This document shows, piece by piece, positions 44,926 to 54,203 of a stretch of DNA of 64,000 nucleotides (positions are counted from its first letter, which is position 1; every line of letters starts with the position of its first letter). Location: contig NZ_JAPDOE010000001.1 of the NCBI RefSeq assembly GCF_026013365.1, positions 1,550,001 through 1,614,000 on the forward strand, read 5' to 3'. This DNA is from Paenibacillus sp. LS1. GTDB taxonomy: Bacteria; Bacillota; Bacilli; Paenibacillales; Paenibacillaceae. The notes beneath the pieces were generated by a model. The model was not told where the DNA came from. It worked only from the letters and a program-made list of their open reading frames with translations, and searched no databases. The position numbers and the translations under genes were made by a program.

Positions 44926-46074
44926 TCACATCCGCCTTTCAAGGGGTCGCAACTGCGCCACCATCTGATATAAAGCCTGCTCAAGCAAGGCTACATCTTC
45001 TTCTCTGTGTTCATCTCCAAGACTAATACGCAATCCACCAGCAGCACAAGCTGCATCTCTGCCCATCGCAAGTAGAATCCGACTCGGTTCAGATGAACGC
45101 GAAGAACAGGCAGATTGGGTGGATATGGTTACACCAAGTTGCTCCAAGGTGTGCAGCGCCACTTCTGCCTTCATCCCAGGATAGGAGAAGTGCACAATAT
45201 GAGGAGCCCCCTCTTTGCGACTGTTCAATTCAAATTCAGGAATGGAATGTATCGTTTCCATCAATTGATCACGGAGCACCGTTGTACGTCGAGCAAAATC
45301 AAACTGATCCTCTGCAGCCATTCTCATGGCCTTTGCCATACCTACCAGCAAGGCCACGTTCTCTGTGCCTGCTCTTAGGCCCTGCTCCTGTGACCCCCCT
45401 GACAATAGTGGTGTAAGTTCCACTCCACTTCGCACATACAGGAGACCTGCTCCCTTCGGTCCACGGATCTTGTGAGCAGACAGACTGTACAGATCTGCAC
45501 TCCAAGCGGCAGGTGTAGCCTTCATTTTCCCAAAGCCCTGAACACCATCCACATGGAAAAGCACGCGTGGTGCTCTCTTTTTGAGCTGTTTGCCGATCTC
45601 TGCAATCGGATGGATAGCTCCTGTTTCATTGTTTACATGCATCAGGCTCACAAGCACCGTATCCGGTCTGATCGCGTCTACAACCTGCCGAGCGTCTACC
45701 ACACCATCAGAATTGACAGGAATTAGCGTCACGTCCCATCCCCACTGCTGCAATTGCATAAAACTTTCATACACCGAGGCATGCTCGGTAGCCGTTGTTA
45801 TGATGTGTCTGCCTCGTGACTGATAACGTAATGCCGCACCTTTTATCGCCAGATTATTACTCTCGGTCGCACCGGAAGTAAATACAATCTCTTCAGGCTT
45901 AACGCCTATTGCCGCAGCACAGCCGGATCGCGCACGACGCAACAATTGATCAGCACGCTCTCCATACCCATGAATAGAGGACGGATTTCCGAATTGTGTC
46001 TCCATAATTTCGGCCATCGTGCGAATCACATCGGGATGGGGAGGTGTGGTTGCAGCATAATCAAAATATTTCAA
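44926..46074 (-). CDS. Cysteine desulfurase (NifZ/IscS-like)
   Basis: PLP enzyme that takes sulfur from L-cysteine as a persulfide. The 382-aa product starts FDYAATTPPHPDVI, has the PLP-binding His (TATEHASV), the Schiff-base Lys in SLSAHKIRGPKG, and the persulfide Cys in TQSACSSRSSEPSRIL. The short active-site loop fits the NifZ-type partner of ThiI in Bacillus, and the two genes abut. The start is TTG at 46074 behind GGGAGG. Confidence 0.93.
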   Translation of the reverse strand: MKYFDYAATTPPHPDVIRTMAEIMETQFGNPSSIHGYGERADQLLRRARSGCAAAIGVKPEEIVFTSGATESNNLAIKGAALRYQSRGRHIITTATEHASVYESFMQLQQWGWDVTLIPVNSDGVVDARQVVDAIRPDTVLVSLMHVNNETGAIHPIAEIGKQLKKRAPRVLFHVDGVQGFGKMKATPAAWSADLYSLSAHKIRGPKGAGLLYVRSGVELTPLLSGGSQEQGLRAGTENVALLVGMAKAMRMAAEDQFDFARRTTVLRDQLMETIHSIPEFELNSRKEGAPHIVHFSYPGMKAEVALHTLEQLGVTISTQSACSSRSSEPSRILLAMGRDAACAAGGLRISLGDEHREEDVALLEQALYQMVAQLRPLERRM

Positions 46075-46146
46075 ATGAGGTTAGACCTCCCTTATCTCTT
46101 CGTTCATAAACCTACAGTGAGCATTGTAACACGATACCCGTACAAC

Positions 46147-46192
46147 ACAAAAAGACCAACCGGGAACAGGCGTTTCAAGCGCTGCTGCTCCC
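46147..46192 (-). terminator. Terminator after the transglycosylase gene
   Basis: GGGAGCAG and CTGTTCCC (one G-U pair) enclose a GCG/CGC inner stem; GGTTGGTCTTTTTG follows on the minus strand. Confidence 0.5.
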
Positions 46193-46245
46193 ACATTTGA
46201 TCTCATCCTGTAATGATGTGTTATCGTAAATGTCTTTCTGTAAGT

Positions 46246-46998
46246 CTAGATCACATATTTCAACTGCGCCTTCTCTACTTTGGAGATATAATTCTGAGTT
46301 TCTGAAGGTAGACGGTTAAGTACACTCATCAGTTCGCTATCATTCGATACGCCCAGACGTGAAACACGACCCGGTCCTGCATTGTAAGCAGCAAGTGCCA
46401 TCTTCACTTCTCCACCGAAACGCTGGAGCTGAAGGGAAAGATACTTAGTCCCAGCATCAATGCTCTGTGCAGGATCAAATGAATTACTCACACCCAGCCC
46501 TGCAGCCGTGCCATCCATTAATTGCATAAGCCCCTTGGCACCTGCGGAGGACACTACATTCGGGTTAAAATTGGATTCTGTGTCAATGACGGCCTTGATC
46601 AATGATTCAGGCACACCATACTTGGCACTTGCCTCAGCAATCAAAGATTCATAATCCGTAGGTACAGATGCACCGGAATCCAGAATTCCTGTATTGGATG
46701 AAGATAATAAAGACTCAACGATGTTATTGGAGACAGAGGACGACCCTGCCGTATTTATATCCGGATTGTACGTGCTGCCAAGTTGCAACCACAGCAGACC
46801 ATCACTGGATCTTTTGGAGACTGTGGCGCTGGAATCCGTATTGCTTGACGAATTGGCACCCGTGCCTAACAGCCCGTCCATCATATTGGCGAAATCCACT
46901 GTTGAACCAGCACCTGAGTCTGATCCTTTGGTTTGGTTGTTCACATTGGACAATTGCAATTCCAACAACTGCCGCGATCCGCTTGGATCAATCTGCAT
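46246..46998 (-). CDS. SLT-family lytic transglycosylase (CwlQ/YjbJ-like)
   Basis: Predicted to cleave glycan strands of peptidoglycan. The 250-aa product has a Ser/Asn/Gly-rich N-terminal half (about 1-115) of low complexity and a C-terminal goose-lysozyme/SLT domain with the catalytic Glu in VIDTESNFNPN, SSAGAKGLMQLM, and LAAYNAGPGRV. There is no clear signal peptide. B. subtilis CwlQ (YjbJ) is similar in this respect and in domain order but shorter (about 181 aa). GGGAGTGGG precedes the ATG. Confidence 0.88.
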   Translation of the reverse strand: MQIDPSGSRQLLELQLSNVNNQTKGSDSGAGSTVDFANMMDGLLGTGANSSSNTDSSATVSKRSSDGLLWLQLGSTYNPDINTAGSSSVSNNIVESLLSSSNTGILDSGASVPTDYESLIAEASAKYGVPESLIKAVIDTESNFNPNVVSSAGAKGLMQLMDGTAAGLGVSNSFDPAQSIDAGTKYLSLQLQRFGGEVKMALAAYNAGPGRVSRLGVSNDSELMSVLNRLPSETQNYISKVEKAQLKYVI

Positions 46999-47075
46999 GA
47001 GTTATACCCACTCCCGTATAATAAGCGTATTATGACCTTATTCTACATCGTTTTACAGCAAGGTTCCATTGTTTT

Positions 47076-47122
47076 CAAAAAAAACCTTCTGTAATTCACC
47101 GCAAATGGGTGAGAACAGAAGG
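47076..47122 (-). terminator. Terminator after the 137-aa membrane protein gene
   Basis: CCTTCTG-CACC and GGGTG-CAGAAGG form a long bulged hairpin followed by TTTTTTTT on the minus strand. Confidence 0.85.
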
Positions 47123-47145
47123 CTTTTGAATGAATATTTTACACT

Positions 47146-47559
47146 TTAGCGAGCGAATGGAATCATGAAAAAATAACTCAGCGTGGCTACAACACCCAGT
47201 CCAATGGACCAAGCTCCCGCTGTCTTCCGACCATTCACATATGCATAGTAACCCAATACGGCTGCAGCCGGTCCAAGTACGATTGACCACATGAACAAAG
47301 ACGCGATCCCGAAGGCAAGCCCCATGTAACCCGCGACCTTGCCTGTGGATTCCATGACCCGGTCTGCCTCATGCTTCTCAGGTACAGGCTCCGCCCGTTC
47401 GGTACCTCCAGTTCTTACAACAGTCGGAGGAGCGACCTCTGCCCCGTATTCCTCCCGATGTGCTTTTCTGGGATAATCGACACGCATACGCTGTTTTTCA
47501 ACATCAACATTGGTTTCAGGACGATCTTGAAAATTAAACTTATTATCGTCATTTTTCAT
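47146..47559 (-). CDS. Small membrane protein, function unknown
   Basis: Not recognised. The 137-aa product has a charged, hydrophilic N-terminal half (about 1-72) and two or three C-terminal membrane spans (YMGLAFGIASLFMW, LGPAAAVLGYYAYVNG, AWSIGLGVVATLSYFFMI) with a DUF4190-like arrangement of Gly-rich helices. GGAGGTG precedes the ATG. It is 35 bases downstream of the DUF1540 gene and likely cotranscribed with it. Confidence 0.75.
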   Translation of the reverse strand: MKNDDNKFNFQDRPETNVDVEKQRMRVDYPRKAHREEYGAEVAPPTVVRTGGTERAEPVPEKHEADRVMESTGKVAGYMGLAFGIASLFMWSIVLGPAAAVLGYYAYVNGRKTAGAWSIGLGVVATLSYFFMIPFAR

Positions 47560-47594
47560 TCGGAAGCACCTCCATTATGAATAGGGATGACTGC

Positions 47595-47813
47595 TCACTT
47601 GGGTTTGAACGTGTGACAGCATGTTGCAGAGGATGTGCGTGCATGATCATGGTGATCCGAGTCAAATGTCTCACCGGCAAATTCCTCATGCAAACGACGG
47701 GTGGCATGTTGGTCAATGTCAATCATGATGGCATCAGCTTGGCAGAAGTTGTTTTCTCCCCAGAAGTTGCAGTTGGAGACGCTGCATTTGACTATTGGTT
47801 TGTCTTGGCTCAT
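47595..47813 (-). CDS. DUF1540 domain protein
   Basis: The 72-aa product has the DUF1540 Cys pattern (KCSVSNCNFWGENNFCQADAI, residues about 9-29, with a further CC near residue 65), which suggests a small metal-binding protein. DUF1540 proteins are frequent in spore formers; the function is unknown. GAGGTGA precedes the ATG. Confidence 0.82.
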   Translation of the reverse strand: MSQDKPIVKCSVSNCNFWGENNFCQADAIMIDIDQHATRRLHEEFAGETFDSDHHDHARTSSATCCHTFKPK

Positions 47814-47921
47814 TTTTTATCACCTCGACTACTATTGTCTCCCCGCCACAAACCCGATATTCCCCGCACAAATGCCAGATGATGACATGATCACGCCTCA
47901 GTTTAATTCTTACCTAGAAAC

Positions 47922-47948
47922 ACAAAAAAACCGCCACAAGGGCGGTTT
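47922..47948 (-). terminator. Terminator after the ypuI-like gene
   Basis: AAACCGCC and GGCGGTTT with a 5-base loop, then TTTTTTTG on the minus strand. Confidence 0.85.
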
Positions 47949-47980
47949 CGTCCAATTTCATATTAAGGTTTAAACGTTCA

Positions 47981-48487
47981 TTAAGCGTGATTACGTTGAT
48001 TTTGCATACGACGCTGAGTCAAGTAGTCACTTTCATAATATGCCAGATCATCGCGCAATTCTTCGTACGTTTTGGAAACCTCAAGAATGACATCCCGTAC
48101 TGCACGGATTGGCTTGTCACGGAAACGAATGGCATCCTGTCCTGTGTAAGCGTATCTTCCGTCTTCGGAATAACATTCATTTTTGGGATAGAAAAAGCTG
48201 TTTACGCATTGGTGATACGTATTATAAAGAGCCTTTTCGGCAAAATCGACATCAAAGTTGGCACGACGCAGCACAACGCCAAGTTTTTCGTAAGAAACTT
48301 CAGAAAAAACGAGCAAATGACGGAGATCTGAAAGAAATCCTTTGTAGAAGGCTGTTGATTCTTCCGTCTGATTCTGATCCAGTTCAGGCAAGGCATTTTC
48401 ATTCAAAAATTTTTCAATCCGATCGATAGCCGGTTTTAACTTTTCCCTAGTTGACTCACATGTTTTCTGTACATTGGCTGCTGACAT
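47981..48487 (-). CDS. YpuI family (DUF3907) protein
   Basis: The 168-aa product matches the YpuI family of Bacillales: STAFYKGFLSDLRHLLVFSE, EKALYNTYHQCVNSFFYPKNE, EDGRYAYTGQDAIRF and the C-terminal LAYYESDYLTQR. It is helical and cytoplasmic, with no known function. AAGGGGGAG precedes the ATG. The 48488-48770 spacer (283 bases) holds no feature I can support. Confidence 0.85.
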   Translation of the reverse strand: MSAANVQKTCESTREKLKPAIDRIEKFLNENALPELDQNQTEESTAFYKGFLSDLRHLLVFSEVSYEKLGVVLRRANFDVDFAEKALYNTYHQCVNSFFYPKNECYSEDGRYAYTGQDAIRFRDKPIRAVRDVILEVSKTYEELRDDLAYYESDYLTQRRMQNQRNHA

Positions 48488-48770
48488 AAAGGTAGCTCCC
48501 CCTTAAATAAGTCCTTACATATAGGTCGGCCAACGGTGGTTTTCCCCTGACCTTTGAATTCTCAGCTATAATCCTACCATAAAAAGATGACGAGCGGTAT
48601 CCCTTAATCATGCTTTCCGTTTCTGTCATTAAACATGCCTATTATACGCAGTTGGACTCGAACTCGCCTGCATAAAAATATGCGCTTTTTCTAACGATAG
48701 ATATAACCAGTGACAACGATGAAGCACTGTTAATGATTGTCCAAAATGAACGAAGGAGGTTCCATCCACC

Positions 48771-50645
48771 ATGTCCAGACCGAAATGGATTAACTGGGCC
48801 CTTGCAGCTGGTGTGGGAGCACTCGCCCTGACGCTCCTGCTTCCAACATCCAATCGTCCCGAACCTAAGCCAAGTGCCCTGCCCGATTCTGCTCATGAAG
48901 AGCACACGAACAAGCAACGTCTGAAAGTGCAGGATGTCAAAGCAACAGATCTCCTGACTCGCATGGATGCCAAGCAACATCTCAGTATCATGCTGGATAA
49001 AACTTCCACAATGAATGCCTCGCAGATTAATCGCTATGTGAGTGATCTCCAAAGTTCACATGAACATATCAGATCCATTCATCTCATGGGTGCCACTGGC
49101 TCATTCAATAAGCCATTTGATCAAGCATCCCAACAAGGAAGCAAGCTAGAGCGACAGAAGCTTGATCATGCGCTGAATCTTGCCAAAAAAGCGGTAAACA
49201 AACGTCAAAGCTTCGAATCCTCTTCTTTCCCTTTGGGAAAAGAAAAATATTTTGTTGTGGGGCAACCCTCGAAAGATGGCAAAAGAGCTGTGATTGCCTT
49301 GTTCAGTCAGAACGTATTGAATGCTGTTGAACAACATCAGCGCAAAAATCTGCGTATGATCCCTTATCCGCGTGAAGGCAAGTTCAAAATTGAGTCGGTT
49401 CACCCGGATACGCTGAACGAAATCACGGTGAAAACCGGGCATGATAATGCCAATGCCAGTCATTTTTACGAAAATGAAATCGTCATCCGTTTTCGACAAG
49501 ATCCCGGTGAACGGGATATGCGAATCATTAAATCTGATCTAAGAGCGCAATCTGCGCGCAAGCTGGGATATACGTATGTTTTTCGGTCAGAACACATGAA
49601 TTACAAGCAATTGCATAGCTATTTCGAAAGTAAATGGAATCCACTCTATATGGAACCCCATTACATGTATTTAACCAATGACACCGTAACTGAACAAACC
49701 GATGTAACGATACCCAACGACATTTTGTTCTCCGATTATCAGTGGAACTTGCCTGCGATTGAGACAAATAGAGGTTGGAATATTACCAAGGGGAACAAAG
49801 ATGTCATCGTTGCTGTGGTCGACACGGGGGTTGATATGAATCACCCTGACCTGAAGGGCAAGCTTCTTGAGGGCTATAATGTGGTCGAACCGGGAAGCCA
49901 ACCAATGGATGATGTGGGACATGGTACACACGTCGCAGGCATTATCGGCGCCATTGTCAACAATAATGAAGGCGTGGCAGGCATGAGCTGGTATAACAAG
50001 GTCCTGCCGGTAAAAGTATTGGATAACTCGGGGTCTGGAACCACGTATGCCGTTGCTGAAGGTATCATCTGGGCAGCCGATCATGGAGCTAAAGTCATCA
50101 ACATGAGTCTCGGCAATTATGCTGACGCGCAATTTCTTCATGATGCCATTAAATATGCTTTTGACCGCGATATCGTGCTGATTGCAGCTACAGGAAACGA
50201 TAATACGGAGCGTCCAGGCTACCCTGCTGCCTATCCGGAAGTATTTGCTGTATCTGCTACGGACCCGGATATGAGCAAAGCGTCCTACTCCAACTACGGG
50301 GATTATGTGGATGTGATGGCCCCGGGGTCCAGTATCGCGAGTACCTACCCGAATAATCAGTATGCAGCCTTATCTGGAACGTCTATGGCGAGCCCTCATG
50401 TTGCCGCACTTGCAGGTTTGATACGTTCCTTGAACCCGGATTTAACCAACACGGAAGTCATGGATCTGATGCGCCAAAGTGTCATCGACCTCGGTGATCC
50501 GGGCCACGATAAGTATTTTGGCTATGGGCAGATTGATGTCTATAAAGCACTGCAAGCCGCATCAGGCAACAGCGCACCCTTACAGTTCTGGCCCCAGCAT
50601 GTCAGACAACAAATGGATAATACGATGAAAAAGTATACCAAGTAG
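48771..50645 (+). CDS. Subtilisin-family (S8) serine protease
   Basis: Secreted or membrane-anchored endopeptidase. The 624-aa product has an N-terminal hydrophobic segment (about 9-24), an unassigned region (about 45-205), a fervidolysin-type propeptide (about 225-300; ASHFYENEIVIRFRQDPGE), and the S8 catalytic domain with Asp351 (VVDTGVDMNHPD), His384 (GHGTHVAG), and Ser538 (SGTSMASPH), plus the oxyanion Asn in AATGNDN. All catalytic residues are present. The unassigned N-terminal region is longer than in most subtilisins. GAAGGAGG precedes the ATG. Confidence 0.93.
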   Translation: MSRPKWINWALAAGVGALALTLLLPTSNRPEPKPSALPDSAHEEHTNKQRLKVQDVKATDLLTRMDAKQHLSIMLDKTSTMNASQINRYVSDLQSSHEHIRSIHLMGATGSFNKPFDQASQQGSKLERQKLDHALNLAKKAVNKRQSFESSSFPLGKEKYFVVGQPSKDGKRAVIALFSQNVLNAVEQHQRKNLRMIPYPREGKFKIESVHPDTLNEITVKTGHDNANASHFYENEIVIRFRQDPGERDMRIIKSDLRAQSARKLGYTYVFRSEHMNYKQLHSYFESKWNPLYMEPHYMYLTNDTVTEQTDVTIPNDILFSDYQWNLPAIETNRGWNITKGNKDVIVAVVDTGVDMNHPDLKGKLLEGYNVVEPGSQPMDDVGHGTHVAGIIGAIVNNNEGVAGMSWYNKVLPVKVLDNSGSGTTYAVAEGIIWAADHGAKVINMSLGNYADAQFLHDAIKYAFDRDIVLIAATGNDNTERPGYPAAYPEVFAVSATDPDMSKASYSNYGDYVDVMAPGSSIASTYPNNQYAALSGTSMASPHVAALAGLIRSLNPDLTNTEVMDLMRQSVIDLGDPGHDKYFGYGQIDVYKALQAASGNSAPLQFWPQHVRQQMDNTMKKYTK

Positions 50646-50667
50646 TCGTCATGACTCAATTCTGTAA

Positions 50668-50705
50668 AAACACAAAAGCAGCTGCGCCCCGGGGCGTACG
50701 CTGCT
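50668..50705. terminator. GC-rich terminator between convergent genes
   Basis: AGCAGC-CGCCCC and GGGGCG-GCTGCT form a very stable stem. On the minus strand it is followed by TTTTGTGTTTTT, so it ends the CotD-like gene; on the plus strand the T-run is weaker. Confidence 0.75.
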
Positions 50706-50745
50706 CTTTGGTTTATATCCAAATTCCCCGGGGCACCCGCTGCGA

Positions 50746-51003
50746 TTAACGTTTGCGTGAAGTTGTGCGGGCTTTGCTTGATTTTTTCACGGATTTTCTC
50801 TTCGGATTATGGCTGGATACATAGCAAGGGTCTTCTTCTTTAACAACAACCGGGTACATGTGGTGGTGAATCGGAACACAGTGATGTTTTTTGATAACTT
50901 CAATCGGGTGGATTACAGGTACGATTTGCGGGATGTAGTAATCCTCAACAACCTGGATCGGGTCACAGACAATCGGACAAAGCGGTGGACAGTAATGGTT
51001 CAT
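50746..51003 (-). CDS. CotD-like spore coat protein
   Basis: The 85-aa product is rich in His, Pro, Tyr and Cys (YCPPLCPIVCDP, PQIVPVIHPIEVIKKHHC, PIHHHMYPVV) and ends in a Lys/Ser/Arg-rich tail. The HP-rich core with IVPVIHP resembles the inner coat protein CotD of Bacillus. The ATG at 51003 is chosen for AAAGGGAG upstream, though the spacing is long (12 bases). Confidence 0.7.
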   Translation of the reverse strand: MNHYCPPLCPIVCDPIQVVEDYYIPQIVPVIHPIEVIKKHHCVPIHHHMYPVVVKEEDPCYVSSHNPKRKSVKKSSKARTTSRKR

Positions 51004-51089
51004 TTCAAAACCAACTCCCTTTCTGGTGATACTATAACCTATTGCATCAGGTCGAAAGTGGATTGGATGTATGTCCATACTCCGAAAAA

Positions 51090-52610
51090 TTATATGAGCG
51101 GTAGCCTGTCCGCCACTGCCCCACCCTGCTGAGGTGTTACTTTGTCAATGACTCCGCAGAGTACACGAAGCCCTTCACACAAAAGCTCAACGCTCGTTAC
51201 CGTGAAGCAGATACGCAGACTTGATGTATCCGTCTCCCCCACATAACAGGCGGAACCCGGTAGGAAAGAAACCCCGGCAGCAAGTGACTGATGATGCAGT
51301 TCACGCATATCCAGACTACTCGGAAGTTGAAGCCACAGATTAAGTCCTCCCTCTGGCAAGCGCCAGTGTATATCCTTAGTAGCATGCTCTTCCAGCACCT
51401 CAGATGCCGCACACAAGCGAGAATACAATTCATCCCTCAAGCGGGATACATATGCCCCATACTGATTCTGTATAAAGGATTGCAATGCCTTCTGTGTGAG
51501 CAGCGGGCTCCCCAAATCCGCCGTAGATTTCGCAGCCACAAGCCGGGTCAGTACGCTTCCATCTGCAATGGCGCAGGCTATGCGGCAACCGGGAGACAGC
51601 ACCTTGCTGAAGCTTTTGATATACACCACATGACCTGTCCCATCCATGGATTTAATGGAAGCCGGGGGAGGATCACGAAAATAAAGATCGGCAAACGGGT
51701 CATCCTCCAGAATGAGGCAGTGATAGCTTTGCGCAAGATTCAGAAGTTGTGCTCGCCTTCTTGCACTCATCGTAATCCCAGTCGGATTGTGATAGGTCGG
51801 GATCGTATAGATGAGCTTGGGCGGATAGGTGTCACATAAGCGGGTTAACAGATCAATACGCATACCTTCGTCGTCCATCGGAACCGTAATGATCTTCGCA
51901 CCTCTGCTTGTAAACACATCAATGGCTCCGGTATAGCTTGGCGCTTCCATATACACTACATCCCCGGGTCCGACAAAAGTCCGTGCCACAAGATCAATCC
52001 CCTGTTGAGCACCGCTTGTAATTAACATGCGTTCAGGTGTCACCTGTAGGCCACGCTCGGCAAAATGTTCCGCAAAGATCTGTCTGAGTTCCCGATCTCC
52101 CTGAAAAGATCCATACGCCGCCATACGCTCTGCATGATCAGAGGAAAGGCGATAGGCACTGTCAATAATCTCGCGTGTAGGTAACAGTTCAGGCTGAATC
52201 GCTGACATATGAAGTTCATAACGTACTTGAGGTGATGTATCAAAATGTCTCCAGAGCTGTGCTCGCGGTAAATAATCCACCAGTGCCATCTGCCAATTCC
52301 ATGGCGTACTGGATTCACTATTGCTATTTTTCCGCTGCGCTCGGTCCACATCCTCCCTCTGATCCGTGTGTAACGCCCCTCTGACATAACAACCTTTACC
52401 CTGGGAGCAGGTAATCAATTGAATCGCTTCGAGTTCAGCATAGGCCTTCGATACGGTGACCAGGCTGACACCCAGATCCGTGGTCATTTTACGAACAGAT
52501 GGAAGTCGGGTTCCGGGTTCAATCAGTCCTGATCTGATGCGGTCCGCAATCGTTAGCGCAATTTGCACGTACAATTTGGTACTGCTTCCCCTTTTTAATT
52601 CGATATGCAT
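51090..52610 (-). CDS. MocR-type regulator (GntR-aminotransferase fusion)
   Basis: Transcription factor with a PLP-binding effector domain. The 506-aa product has a GntR winged helix (about 1-75; LYVQIALTIADRIRSGLIEPG, LPSVRKMTTDLGVSLVTVSKAYAELE as the recognition region) joined to a fold-type I aminotransferase domain (about 130-495) with YHNPTG, LEDDPFADLYF and the PLP Lys in YIKSFSKVLSPG. The ATG at 52610 follows GGGAGGAGC. It is divergent from an aminotransferase gene, its probable target; repeats in the spacer are candidate operators. Confidence 0.9.
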   Translation of the reverse strand: MHIELKRGSSTKLYVQIALTIADRIRSGLIEPGTRLPSVRKMTTDLGVSLVTVSKAYAELEAIQLITCSQGKGCYVRGALHTDQREDVDRAQRKNSNSESSTPWNWQMALVDYLPRAQLWRHFDTSPQVRYELHMSAIQPELLPTREIIDSAYRLSSDHAERMAAYGSFQGDRELRQIFAEHFAERGLQVTPERMLITSGAQQGIDLVARTFVGPGDVVYMEAPSYTGAIDVFTSRGAKIITVPMDDEGMRIDLLTRLCDTYPPKLIYTIPTYHNPTGITMSARRRAQLLNLAQSYHCLILEDDPFADLYFRDPPPASIKSMDGTGHVVYIKSFSKVLSPGCRIACAIADGSVLTRLVAAKSTADLGSPLLTQKALQSFIQNQYGAYVSRLRDELYSRLCAASEVLEEHATKDIHWRLPEGGLNLWLQLPSSLDMRELHHQSLAAGVSFLPGSACYVGETDTSSLRICFTVTSVELLCEGLRVLCGVIDKVTPQQGGAVADRLPLI

Positions 52611-52624
52611 GCATGCTCCTCCCA

Positions 52625-52695
52625 ACTGTTATGATCTTCATTTTACTGTTATAGTGCAGTCCGTCTATTATAGTTTATAATATCAGTATAACAGT
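52625..52695. promoter_or_regulatory. ACTGTTATA repeats in the MocR divergent region
   Basis: ACTGTTATG (52625-52633) and ACTGTTATA (52645-52653) are direct copies 20 bases apart, and a perfect inverted copy TATAACAGT lies at 52687-52695. A TATAAT (52676-52681) for the plus strand and TATAAT-like boxes for the minus strand lie between the last two. Widely spaced direct repeats two helical turns apart are known MocR operator architecture. Confidence 0.6.
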
Positions 52696-52718
52696 GAATA
52701 ACAGGAGATGAGAATAAC

Positions 52719-53948
52719 ATGAGTATCCCTTGGTCCAAAATGGCACAAAACACCCCGTCCTCTGTCGTTCGTGACATGCTCCAGGCCGCTCAGGCACCTG
52801 GAATGATCTCACTAGCCGGTGGATTACCAGCCCAGACTTCATTCCCGCTGGAAGCTATCCGTGTTGCATACGAAAAAGTATTTATGAGCGGAGCAGCCGC
52901 TCTTCAATATGCGGAGACTGAAGGTTACCGTCCTCTCCGTGCCAAAATTGCGGAGCGTCTTGAATCCAAAGGCATTCCCGCTTCACCCGACCATATGCTC
53001 CTCACGACGGGTTCACAACAATCCATCGACTTGGTCTGTCGTATCCTTCTTGATCCGGGTGACCGCGTACTGGTTGAATCACCTACCTACCTCGCTGCCC
53101 TGCAAGTTATTCATTCCTATCAAGCTGAATCTCACGGCGTAGCCTGTGATGATCACGGCATGTTGCCTGAATCTCTGGAGGAACAGCTCCAGTTGCATCG
53201 TCCAAAGCTCGTCTACATCAACCCAACGTTCTCCAATCCTACGGGTAAAGTATGGTCACGAGAAAGACGTCAGCAGGCTGTAGACCTATGCCGCAAGTAT
53301 GGTGTACTCATCCTCGAAGATGATCCCTATGGCGAAATTCGGTTCAATCCGGAGCAGTTGGATGTCCCTGCTCTTGCAGAATTGGATGCAGCATCTTATG
53401 ATGGCCCTTCTAATGTCGTTTACACCAGTACGTTCTCCAAAACGGTAGCACCGGGTCTTCGTACCGGCTGGATTCTGGCCGCTCCCGATATTGTCAAAAT
53501 GGCAGCACGGGCTAAACAGGGTGCCGACTTGCATTCCAGCAGCATCGACCAAAGAGCTCTTCACGCACTGCTTGAATCTTTCGATCTGGATGCGCATATC
53601 CGCCATATTTCAGAGGATTACGAAAAACGCATGAAAACACTGACGACCCTCATGGCAGCCAAAGCATGGGAAGGTATCTCGTGGAATTCACCACAAGGTG
53701 GCATGTTCTTGTGGCTGCAATTACCTGAAGGCATGCTTGCAAGCAATTTGTTCACTTACGGTATTCAGGAGAAAGTGTGCATTGTTCCGGGTGATTCCTT
53801 CTATGCGGGTACACCGGAGTTGAACCGCATGCGGATCAACTTCACGCATACGGATCCCGAGCTACTCCCGGAGGCTGTAGAACGAATGGATCGCGCCATT
53901 CAACGCTGGCATGCTTCGTTAACATCGGATAGTGTCGTTACACTGTAA
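52719..53948 (+). CDS. PLP-dependent aminotransferase (2-aminoadipate/KAT II-like)
   Basis: Fold-type I aminotransferase of the group that includes alpha-aminoadipate aminotransferase. The 409-aa product shows ISLAGGLPAQTSFP, YAETEGYRPLR, TTGSQQSIDLV, NPTFSNPTG, EDDPYGEIRF, the PLP Lys in STFSKTVAPGLRTGW, and the C-terminal Arg region RMRINFTH. Donor and acceptor are not revealed by sequence; aromatic, branched-chain or 2-aminoadipate substrates are possible. AGGAGATGAG precedes the ATG. It is divergent from the MocR gene and followed by a terminator. Confidence 0.9.
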   Translation: MSIPWSKMAQNTPSSVVRDMLQAAQAPGMISLAGGLPAQTSFPLEAIRVAYEKVFMSGAAALQYAETEGYRPLRAKIAERLESKGIPASPDHMLLTTGSQQSIDLVCRILLDPGDRVLVESPTYLAALQVIHSYQAESHGVACDDHGMLPESLEEQLQLHRPKLVYINPTFSNPTGKVWSRERRQQAVDLCRKYGVLILEDDPYGEIRFNPEQLDVPALAELDAASYDGPSNVVYTSTFSKTVAPGLRTGWILAAPDIVKMAARAKQGADLHSSSIDQRALHALLESFDLDAHIRHISEDYEKRMKTLTTLMAAKAWEGISWNSPQGGMFLWLQLPEGMLASNLFTYGIQEKVCIVPGDSFYAGTPELNRMRINFTHTDPELLPEAVERMDRAIQRWHASLTSDSVVTL

Positions 53949-54013
53949 TGAACTGTCATAAACGTTTCGCTATTTATTAGCGTATGAAGGTTAAATTACT
54001 TGATATGAGAAAT

Positions 54014-54063
54014 AAAAATAAGGCGGCAGGCCCGAGAATCTCGGAACTGCCGCCTTATTTTTA
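54014..54063. terminator. Bidirectional terminator between aminotransferase and rnpB
   Basis: AAAAATAAGGCGGCAG and CTGCCGCCTTATTTTT with an inner CCGAGA/CTCGG stem form a near-symmetric hairpin that can end both the plus-strand gene and minus-strand rnpB. Confidence 0.88.
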
Positions 54064-54203
54064 TAGAACCTGTTATCAACAGGAGTTATGTTTTTTCGGA
54101 TGTTCATGGGTCCTTCTGATCAGTCAGGCCATCGGATGATTCATACGAGTTGTCCTCGACTGATAGGTGGACTACATTGTGTTGCTATGGTGTTGTTGTT
54201 GCA

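Noticed and set aside
50681..50733. Two CCCCGGGG palindromes about 35 bases apart as a novel repeat
   Set aside because: The first is the loop-proximal part of the terminator stem; the second is isolated, and chance pairing is sufficient explanation.
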